A program made the position numbers and the translations under genes. This document shows positions 5,926 through 10,995 of a DNA stretch of 16,270 nucleotides, in pieces. The notes under the pieces are model-generated. The model was not told where the DNA came from. It did not search any database and saw nothing but the letters and a program-made list of their open reading frames with translations. The first letter of the stretch is position 1, and the number at the start of each line of letters is the position of its first letter. The DNA is from Parcubacteria group bacterium GW2011_GWA2_47_8b (GTDB lineage: Bacteria; Patescibacteriota; Minisyncoccia; UBA6257; WO2-44-18). The stretch covers positions 1 to 16,270 of the forward strand of contig LCOU01000014.1 of assembly GCA_001003205.1 (NCBI GenBank), given 5' to 3'.

Positions 5926-6377
5926 TACTTTTTTAATGTTCGCCGGATCTCGCGTTGAGTCTCCCGTTTTTTGATTGTCTCGCGTTTTTCGTATTTGCGC
6001 TTACCTCTCGCCAATCCGAGCTCAACTTTGATTCGGCCGCCCTTATTGTACAACTTTAAAGGCACAACTGTCAATCTCTCCGATTGTAATTTGCCTATTA
6101 GGTACGTAATCTCCGATTTTTTCAGCAAAAGCCGCCTGGAACGTTGCGGGTCATAATCCGCCGGAGTATTTTTCGGCTGATACGGCGGAATGTCGGCGTT
6201 GGTTAGCCAGATTTGCTCATCTTTAATGGTCGCAAAAGCGCCGGTGATGCTGGCGCGCCCGGATTTTACCGCCTTTACTTCGTATCCCCTTAATTCAATT
6301 CCCGCCTCCAAAGTTTCCAGGATTTCATTATTTTTGGAATGCCAAAAATGTTTTTGGCTGGGACAGGCCAAAGACAT
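5925..6377 (-). CDS. smpB: SsrA-binding protein SmpB (N-terminus uncertain)
   Basis: From the ATG at 6377 the product has 150 residues, a usual SmpB length. Conserved blocks: EILETLEAGIELRGYEVKAV, LTNADIPPYQ, DYDPQRSRRLLLKKSEI, LTVVPLKLYNKGGRIKVELGLARGKRKYEKRETIKKRETQREIRR. SmpB binds the tRNA-like domain of tmRNA and takes the place of the codon-anticodon duplex. The C-terminal basic tail is present. The expected N-terminus (N-x-K-A-x-x-D-Y before EILE) is missing: the 17 residues MSLACPSQKHFWHSKNN before EILE are not SmpB-like and are antisense to the start of the divergent nuclease gene. The frame is open further upstream to 6518, but that part is also antisense to the nuclease. The TAG stop shares its last base with the tmRNA 5' end. 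Confidence 0.9.
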   Translation of the reverse strand: MSLACPSQKHFWHSKNNEILETLEAGIELRGYEVKAVKSGRASITGAFATIKDEQIWLTNADIPPYQPKNTPADYDPQRSRRLLLKKSEITYLIGKLQSERLTVVPLKLYNKGGRIKVELGLARGKRKYEKRETIKKRETQREIRRTLKK

Positions 6378-6990
6378 CCATCGGCCGCGGGGAATTTTCC
6401 CGTCTCTTCCGGGCGGCATGGATCTTTTGATTAAAAAATATTTTGACAGATTCCGGGCAATAGGCAAATTACCTCCGGAACTTGAAGGGAAAATTGACGT
6501 GGAACTTTTTCCCGACAACGAGCTTTTGAATAAATGGAGGAGTTGGCGGAGCGCGCTCGCGTATCAGGACCCGGAAACCGGCGCGGTGTTGAGCGGGATG
6601 TTGGATGATTTGGGAGTACAAAAAACTGGAAGTAACGGCGAATTGTTCGGAAGCGCGAAATACGTGCCGCTGGATTACAAAACCAGGGGATTTGACGTGA
6701 AAGAAGGCGGAGAAAATTTTTACAAAAATCAGCTCAATTGCTACGGTTTGCTGCTCCGTGAAAATGGAATGCCGCCGGCCGGGCACGCGTTTCTACTTTA
6801 TTACATTCCTAGGGAGGTTTCAGAAAAAGGAGTTACGCAATTTGAAGTAGTGCCCAAAAAAGTGGAAATTAATCCCGACGAGGCGTTGAAAGTTTTCCGC
6901 GGTGCCGTGGAGTTAATCAAAGGCCCGATGCCCAAGACCCACAGCGAGTGCGAGTACTGCGCCTGGGGAAACGATTTTTTAACCGACTAA
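6247..6990 (+). CDS. PD-(D/E)XK nuclease family protein, CPR type (start uncertain)
   Basis: Recognisable family sequence begins near 6316 with SRISLFLECQKCFWL, followed by RPRGIFPSLPGGMDLLIKKYFDRFR, LSGMLDDLGV (metal-binding Asp) and VPLDYKTRG, the D-x-K core of the PD-(D/E)XK fold. It continues NFYKNQLNCYGLLLRENG and ends HSECEYCAWGNDF. A CxxC near the N-terminus and a CxxC near the C-terminus could hold an Fe-S cluster or zinc, as in Cas4/AddB-like nucleases. The fold predicts a RecB/Cas4-like DNase; the pathway is unknown. In relatives the protein should start only a few residues before SRIS, yet no ATG, GTG or TTG is there; the nearest in-frame ATG is at 6247 (247 residues), within DNA that is antisense to smpB. 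No SD precedes it. Confidence 0.82.
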   Translation: MLARPDFTAFTSYPLNSIPASKVSRISLFLECQKCFWLGQAKDIHRPRGIFPSLPGGMDLLIKKYFDRFRAIGKLPPELEGKIDVELFPDNELLNKWRSWRSALAYQDPETGAVLSGMLDDLGVQKTGSNGELFGSAKYVPLDYKTRGFDVKEGGENFYKNQLNCYGLLLRENGMPPAGHAFLLYYIPREVSEKGVTQFEVVPKKVEINPDEALKVFRGAVELIKGPMPKTHSECEYCAWGNDFLTD

Positions 6991-7020
6991 AAAGTTCCGT
7001 GTCCAAAATTTGTTCATTAA

Positions 7021-7056
7021 AACTATAATAACTAACGATCGTCAGATATTATAGTT
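7021..7056. repeat. Left quasi-palindrome with CGATCG centre
   Basis: Perfect 10-bp arms (7021-7030 and 7047-7056) continue into an almost perfect inner palindrome around ACGATCGT (7035-7042), with only two mismatched pairs over the whole 36 bp. It sits 1 bp beyond the last stop codon of the Cas2-like gene and is followed on the minus strand by TTTT, so it may also terminate that transcript. On the minus strand bases 7050-7036 read AATATCTGACGATCG, the core shared with the right palindrome. Confidence 0.85.
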
Positions 7057-7057
7057 A

Positions 7058-7669
7058 TCATACCAATTGTTTTAGAGTGCCGGTCTTGGTTACGGAAAAT
7101 ATTTGAAGGCAGGGAATTAAATTGTATTCCCTAAGGTCGTCAATAAAATTTTCTGGGAGCCTTACCCTTCCCATCCAAACACTTTTGTGGAGCATTTTAA
7201 GCCCCAGATTTTTCAAGCACGTTCTTAGCCATTCTCGCTTTCGTCATTCTTTTTCTGGCACATCAAAACTTACTATCAGCGTTTCTTTAGATCTGGCAGG
7301 TATATATTTTCTACTGGGTATCAATAAAGATAGTTGGGATTTTATGTTCTCTTTTTTCCCCTCTCCCTTGGCGGTAATTTTCCAGCTACTTTCCCCGCCG
7401 GTTTTTATCATTTTTATTAATCCATCTTTTCTCAAATACGAAATCAAATTATAAACTTTTTGTTTTTCCCGCGCCTCCATCTCTTTTAAGGCCATATTTC
7501 TCTTAATATCTCCAGCAATGGTTTTATGCGGCTCCGGAACGAAGTTGTGTAGGGGACGGTAGTCGCTTTTTGTACTAGAAAGAAAGGCCCTCGTAAAATC
7601 AGCAGTTGTATAAACCACCTCTTCGAACATCTCAAGCGCTTTTAATAATATTTCTCCCCTTCTTCTCAT
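7058..7669 (-). pseudogene. Winged-helix/Cas2-like (PaaX-type) gene with one in-frame TGA
   Basis: The first part, 141 residues from the ATG at 7669, has a helix-turn-helix/winged-helix region (KQKVYNLISYLRKDGLIKM ... SSWKITAKGEGKK) and begins a ferredoxin-like strand ETLIVSFDVPEKE, with the Asp typical of Cas2-fold proteins. A TGA at 7246-7244 stops it. Beyond it the same frame continues with family-like sequence (RKREWLRTCLKNLGLKMLHK, SVWMGRVRLPENFIDDLREY, LIPCLQIFSVTKTGTLKQLV) to a TGA-TAA at 7060-7055. Read through, it would be 203 residues, the layout of CPR proteins often labelled Cas2 or PaaX-like. No CRISPR array or cas1 is present, so a regulator or RNA/DNA-binding role is more likely. 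The stop may be a true nonsense mutation, readthrough (UGAC context) or a sequencing error. It is bracketed by two palindromes. Confidence 0.75.
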
Positions 7670-7707
7670 TTCGTCGTTGATGAACCCAAAGTTTTTTGTA
7701 TTTTACT

Positions 7708-7736
7708 ATTATACCTCCAATATCTGACGATCGCAA
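7708..7736 (-). promoter_or_regulatory. Promoter of the Cas2-like gene, overlapped by the right palindrome
   Basis: On the minus strand TATAAT (7713-7708) with TTGCGA (7736-7731) 17 bp upstream. The -35 and the spacer lie inside the palindrome, so a protein binding there would block this promoter. Confidence 0.6.
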
Positions 7737-7750
7737 GATATTGGAGGTAT
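7711..7750. repeat. Right palindrome with 15-bp perfect arms
   Basis: Arms ATACCTCCAATATCT (7711-7725) and its exact complement (7736-7750) enclose the 10-nt centre GACGATCGCA. Bases 7719-7733 read AATATCTGACGATCG, identical to the minus-strand core of the left palindrome, while the outer arms differ between the two. It lies 41 bp upstream of the Cas2-like start codon. Confidence 0.9.
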
Positions 7751-7794
7751 TTGAGTTGGGTAGGTTTAAAGCGGGATTAGGATTAGGTTCAAAT

Positions 7795-7823
7795 TTGACT
7801 TTTAGGGAATTAATTGCTATGGT
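7795..7823 (+). promoter_or_regulatory. Sigma70-type promoter of the 7899 gene
   Basis: TTGACT (7795-7800), a 17-bp spacer and TATGGT (7818-7823). The start would be near 7830, giving a leader of about 70 nt. Confidence 0.65.
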
Positions 7824-7855
7824 ACCGGCACGCTAAGCAGTGTGTTTAGCCGCCT

Positions 7856-7871
7856 CCACGAGCTTTCGTGG
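7856..7871 (+). promoter_or_regulatory. Leader hairpin upstream of the 7899 gene
   Basis: CCACGA-GCTT-TCGTGG is a perfect 6-bp stem with a 4-nt loop in the predicted 5' leader, 27 nt before the ATG and before the SD. It may stabilise the message; no riboswitch family is recognised. Confidence 0.5.
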
Positions 7872-7898
7872 AATGTACTTTTCAAAAGGGGGTGTGCG

Positions 7899-8456
7899 AT
7901 GGAAAAGTCGTATGCTGCTGGCTGGGCCTCGGATGCTCCGACGCCTGCCCAGCTCAAGGAGTTCTTCGCGCAGATTGCGAGCGGGCGCGTTACCGGAAAA
8001 CGTCTGCAAGATTTTCTGCGTGGCATAGACGTGACGTGCAGCGAGCGTGGCAAGGGGGAGGCCCCCGTCTTCTCCCGCGATATGCGGAAGGAGGGTTGGA
8101 CGCTGCTGGAGCACGTCCAGCGTTCCATCACCTCGGTCTCCGACCTGGAGTTAGTCCCCGTCCTGAAGAAGGGCGAGGACTGCATCGATGGCGAGGAGAT
8201 GGTCCGGAGAGCGAGAGTCGAGCTCAACGCCAACCCCGGTCAGGAAGATGCCGAGTGGCTCCTCGAGCGCCAGAGCGAAATCCCGAAGGACCAGAGGAAC
8301 TTCTATCTCACCTTCCCGGGGACGCTCTGGCGGGATGATAGTAGCGACCGCTGCGTTCCGTGCCTCTACTGGGATAGCGGGCGTTGGTATCTCAGCTTCT
8401 TTTGGCTCGAGAGCGGCTGGGACTCCGGCGGTCGTCTCCTGCGTCCACGCAAGTAG
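7899..8456 (+). CDS. Uncharacterised soluble protein of a CPR-associated family
   Basis: The product has 185 residues from the ATG at 7899, chosen because AAGGGGGTG (one mismatch from the SD consensus) lies 6 nt upstream. The frame is open to 7842 but without such a site. No signal peptide or membrane helix is seen. The N-terminal helix PTPAQLKEFFAQIASGRVTG, then KRLQDFLRG, and the C-terminal block FYLTFPGTLWRDDSSDRCVP, then aromatic repeats (LYWDSGRWYLSFFWLESGW) ending in RLLRPRK, resemble a family I remember as many hypothetical proteins in Patescibacteria genomes; its function is unknown to me and this recollection needs checking. It is GC-richer than the neighbours and has its own promoter, leader hairpin and terminator, like the gene at 3594. 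It may be an acquired or multi-copy accessory gene. Confidence 0.78.
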   Translation: MEKSYAAGWASDAPTPAQLKEFFAQIASGRVTGKRLQDFLRGIDVTCSERGKGEAPVFSRDMRKEGWTLLEHVQRSITSVSDLELVPVLKKGEDCIDGEEMVRRARVELNANPGQEDAEWLLERQSEIPKDQRNFYLTFPGTLWRDDSSDRCVPCLYWDSGRWYLSFFWLESGWDSGGRLLRPRK

Positions 8457-8473
8457 CTTCGGCCACTTGGACA

Positions 8474-8494
8474 TCTGGCCTCTGGTCTCTGGCC
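8474..8494 (+). repeat. Heptamer tandem repeat TCTGGYC x3
   Basis: TCTGGCC-TCTGGTC-TCTGGCC lies between the stop codon of the 7899 gene and its terminator. It is non-coding. The 7-bp period recurs elsewhere in the window with other sequences. Confidence 0.7.
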
Positions 8495-8498
8495 TCCT

Positions 8499-8539
8499 AA
8501 GCCCCCTGCGTAGCATTGCTACGCAGGGGGCTTCTTTTT
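8499..8539 (+). terminator. Strong rho-independent terminator of the 7899 gene
   Basis: Perfect 16-bp arms (8499-8514 and 8518-8533) with a 3-nt loop, then CTTTTT. It insulates argS from the GC-richer gene upstream. Confidence 0.95.
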
Positions 8540-8592
8540 AATTCCAAGTATATGTTATGTGTATGATAAATTTGATAGTATAAGGATGATTC

Positions 8593-10152
8593 ATGATTTC
8601 TAAAATTGAGGCGGTAATTAAAAAAGTTTTAGGTAAAGAGGTGAAATTTTCAGTAACGGCTTCTGAGAAGCCGGAGTTCGGGCATTATTCAACAAACGCC
8701 GCGTTTTTTGTGAAAGGGGACCCGCAGAAATTGGCGGATGAAATTCGCCAACAAGCCAAGAATTTTTTCGAGAAAGTTGAAGCGAAAGGAAAATTTATTA
8801 ATTTCTGGATTTCCAAAAATGCGTTATTGGAGGAGTTAAATAAAGTTATCAAAACTCCAAAATTTAAAATTAAAAATTTAAAATTAAAAATTAACATTGA
8901 GTTTATTTCCGCCAATCCTACCGGCCCGCTGACGATGGCGAACGGCCGCGGCGGATTTTTGGGAGATGTTTTAGCTAATGTTTTGGAGCGCGTTGGCCAC
9001 AAAGTAACGCGCGAATACTATATTAATGACGCCGGCAATCAAATTAAGCTTCTGGGCGAAAGTGTTTTAGCGGCGCTCGGCAAAGCAGAACCGAAAGATA
9101 CGCATTATCAAGGAAATTACATAAAAGAATTGGCAGGGAGGTTGAATAAAGAATTAAGAATTAAGAATTATGGAGCGGAGGAAGTTGGGCGGCTAGCGGC
9201 GGCGGAGTTGTTAAAAGAAATCAAGAAATCGCTGAAAAATGTGAACATAGACTTTGATATTTGGTTTTCCGAATATCAGAATTTGCACAAAAAAGGAGAA
9301 TTGAAAAAAGTTTTGGAAACTTTGGAAAAAAACGGCTTGGTTTCCAAACGGGAGGGAGCGAAGTGGCTCGCCGGCCATGTTTTGGTGAAATCTGACGGAC
9401 AGCCGACTTATTTTTTGGCGGATTTGGCCTATCACTACGATAAGTTTATTAAAAGGAAATTTGATTGTGTCATAGATATTTGGGGGGCCGACCATCACGG
9501 CTATATAGATCGGCTAAAAACAGGAGTAAAAGCGTTAGGCGTCAACCCCGATAAACTAAAAATTATCATTACCCAGTTGGTGCGTCTTGTTGAAAACGGC
9601 AAAGAAGTCCGGATGTCCAAGCGCGCGGGCGAATTCGTGACTTTGGACGAACTGGTTAAGGAAGTTGGCAAGGATGCCACCCGGTTTTTCTTTTTGATGC
9701 ATGCGCCTGAAACTCATATGGATTTTGATCTGGCTTTGGCCAAAGAAAAATCTCAAAAAAATCCAGTTTATTACGTGCAGTATGCCTTTGTTAGATGCGG
9801 GGCAATTTTGCGCAAGGCAAAATTGAAAAGAATTAAGAATTATGCCATGCCTGCCGGCAGGCAGGAATTAAGAATTAAGAATTTGGAAAGCGAAAGCGAA
9901 CTTAATTTGATGCGCGAGTTGGTAAAATTGCCGGACGTGGTTTTGCAGACGGCGGAGGATTGCCAAGTGAGTCGCGTGGCGCGTTACGCGTCGGAGCTGG
10001 CGCGAGCATTTCATAATTTTTACGAAAAGGAACGGGTAATCGTGGAAGAAAAAGAATTAACGGAGGCGCGATTGGCGCTGGTTTCGGCGACGCAGCATAT
10101 TTTAGGCGAGGTGCTTAGTATTTTGGGCATTAACCAGCCGGCAAAAATGTAA
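8593..10152 (+). CDS. argS: Arginyl-tRNA synthetase
   Basis: Class I synthetase of 519 residues that charges tRNA-Arg. It shows the ArgRS signature SANPTGPLTMANGRGG (106-121, the HIGH-equivalent region), YYINDAGNQIKLLGES, WGADHHGYIDRLK and VRMSKRAGEFVTLDEL (KMSKS-type, M341-K343), then the ArgRS C-terminal DALR domain (YVQYAFVRCGAIL ... ELARAFHNFYEKERVI). Start at ATG 8593 with AAGGA six bases upstream. It is on the short side for ArgRS (about 550-600), from a short N-terminal region. Three low-complexity inserts lie in the coding sequence: five AAAATTW heptamers at 8859-8893, GAATTAA heptamers at 9151-9171, and a GAATTAA/palindrome composite at 9830-9884 encoding NYAMPAGRQELRIKN. The frame survives all three. 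A terminator follows. Confidence 0.97.
   Translation: MISKIEAVIKKVLGKEVKFSVTASEKPEFGHYSTNAAFFVKGDPQKLADEIRQQAKNFFEKVEAKGKFINFWISKNALLEELNKVIKTPKFKIKNLKLKINIEFISANPTGPLTMANGRGGFLGDVLANVLERVGHKVTREYYINDAGNQIKLLGESVLAALGKAEPKDTHYQGNYIKELAGRLNKELRIKNYGAEEVGRLAAAELLKEIKKSLKNVNIDFDIWFSEYQNLHKKGELKKVLETLEKNGLVSKREGAKWLAGHVLVKSDGQPTYFLADLAYHYDKFIKRKFDCVIDIWGADHHGYIDRLKTGVKALGVNPDKLKIIITQLVRLVENGKEVRMSKRAGEFVTLDELVKEVGKDATRFFFLMHAPETHMDFDLALAKEKSQKNPVYYVQYAFVRCGAILRKAKLKRIKNYAMPAGRQELRIKNLESESELNLMRELVKLPDVVLQTAEDCQVSRVARYASELARAFHNFYEKERVIVEEKELTEARLALVSATQHILGEVLSILGINQPAKM
8859..8893 (+). repeat. Five in-frame AAAATT[T/A] heptamers inside argS
   Basis: Exact heptamer spacing over 35 bp, encoding KFKIKNLKLKIN just before the conserved IEFISANPTG. 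A related AT-rich stretch occurs in polX near 1940-1975 (KFKIKNTEFKI). Confidence 0.75.
9151..9171 (+). repeat. GAATTAA heptamers inside argS
   Basis: Two full copies and a third with one change (GAATTAT), encoding ELRIKNY. The same heptamer flanks the palindromes at 9848-9863 and 14038-14053. Confidence 0.7.
9830..9884 (+). repeat. Composite repeat in argS: GAATTAA heptamers around a 16-bp palindrome
   Basis: GAATTAA heptamers (9830-9843), then GCCA, the perfect palindrome TGCCTGCCGGCAGGCA (9848-9863), then more heptamers (9865-9884). A nearly identical block lies in ileS at 14020-14060. Confidence 0.85.
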
Positions 10153-10154
10153 TA

Positions 10155-10182
10155 AAAACCCCCGAAGTACTTCGGGGGTTTT
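10155..10182. terminator. Bidirectional terminator after argS
   Basis: A 28-bp perfect palindrome, AAAACCCCCGAAGT and its complement, bounded by A and T runs, between the converging argS (+) and the beta-barrel gene (-). Its core differs by one base from that of the terminator at 4283-4304. Confidence 0.93.
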
Positions 10183-10183
10183 C

Positions 10184-10909
10184 TTATTCAAATTTTAAGG
10201 CGATGCCGATGCTGGCCATAAGCCGGCCGTCATTTTCTATCAGCCGGTAATCAACGTCGCCGAAGAGCGAAACGTTTTTGCAGAGCGGATAGGAAATCTC
10301 GCACTTCGCTCCGTAAAGGTACTTATTGCCGCCGGTTTGAGCATAGGGAGAAATTTCCCAATGCGTTTTTTGCCAATCAAACACGCCCTTAACGGCCAAT
10401 TCAAATCTGGCGCTTGGTTCGTTATCGGAGTAAACAGTTTTAAACTCAATGGGATGAGTATTGGCGAGGAAAACCTTCGGCAGTAGGTGCAGGCCGTCGG
10501 AAAAATTATAGTCAGTCACCAGCCAGTTTTGCTGATTGCCGCCAAACTGGGGCGAATCTTTATCGGCATTGTGCCAACTGTGATGCCCAAAACCAACTTC
10601 CAGATCCTCCAAAAGTCCGTAGCGCAGTTCAGCCGTCATGCCGACTCGCGCTATATTATTTTGATCCGAATACCAGAAGTATGGGTAAGCGTTTAAGTTT
10701 AGCGAATCGTTGAAATGAAAGCGAGCCAACAGTCCGCTTTCCACAAAGGCGGAAATATCGTAATCGGAATAGTCTCGTTTTATGAGATCGGGTTCGTCGT
10801 TAACGAGAAATGACTTTACTCTTATCTCGCCCGACATCGCCCATTCGTCCTGGGCAGAGAGCGGCGAGGCGGCAATCGTCAGAATCGCGAGCACCAGCAG
10901 CGCCTTCAT
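10184..10909 (-). CDS. Signal-peptide protein resembling an outer-membrane beta-barrel
   Basis: The product has 241 residues from the ATG at 10909, with AAGAGGTG four bases upstream. The N-terminus MKALLVLAILTIAASPLSAQ is a clear Sec signal peptide with cleavage after the SAQ or A-Q region. The mature part consists of alternating polar/hydrophobic stretches ending in aromatic residues (GLLARFHFNDSLNLNAYPYFWY, MTAELRYGLLEDLEVGFGH, LLPKVFLANT, RFELAVKGVFDW, HWEISPYAQTGG, LFGDVDYRLIE, LMASIGIALKFE), the pattern of an 8-12-stranded barrel with a hydrophobic C-terminal strand. No family is recognised; it could also be a secreted beta-sandwich. Such proteins are unexpected in CPR bacteria, which are thought to lack an outer membrane. 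It has its own promoter divergent from ileS and shares the argS terminator. Confidence 0.8.
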   Translation of the reverse strand: MKALLVLAILTIAASPLSAQDEWAMSGEIRVKSFLVNDEPDLIKRDYSDYDISAFVESGLLARFHFNDSLNLNAYPYFWYSDQNNIARVGMTAELRYGLLEDLEVGFGHHSWHNADKDSPQFGGNQQNWLVTDYNFSDGLHLLPKVFLANTHPIEFKTVYSDNEPSARFELAVKGVFDWQKTHWEISPYAQTGGNKYLYGAKCEISYPLCKNVSLFGDVDYRLIENDGRLMASIGIALKFE

Positions 10910-10941
10910 GCGGCACCTCTTAATTTAAAACAACCGAAGTG

Positions 10942-10970
10942 ATTATAAATTTGTTTGAAAAGATAAGCAA
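10942..10970 (-). promoter_or_regulatory. Promoter of the beta-barrel gene
   Basis: Minus strand TATAAT (10947-10942) with TTGCTT (10970-10965) 17 bp upstream. The -35 is weak. It overlaps the divergent ileS promoter. Confidence 0.5.
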
Positions 10971-10984
10971 ATGACTGCTATTAT
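10955..10984 (+). promoter_or_regulatory. Promoter of ileS
   Basis: TTGAAA (10955-10960), an 18-bp spacer and TATTAT (10979-10984). The start would be near 10991, about 5 nt before the ATG, so the message would be nearly leaderless; no SD is present. Confidence 0.5.
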
Positions 10985-10995
10985 ATCCTTATTCC

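Noticed and set aside
6378..6518. N-terminal extension of SmpB up to 6518
   Set aside because: These codons are antisense to conserved nuclease residues (GIFPSLPGGMDLL) and SmpB proteins do not have such an extension.
7058..7669. CRISPR-Cas locus, because of the Cas2-like gene
   Set aside because: There is no repeat-spacer array and no cas1 in the window; the flanking repeats are two palindromes, and the winged-helix N-terminus fits a PaaX-like protein better.
7817..8541. Several overlapping frames on both strands at the 7899 gene
   Set aside because: Only the frame starting at 7899 has an SD, follows the promoter and ends just before the terminator; the others are low-complexity, Arg/Pro-rich shadows of GC-rich DNA.
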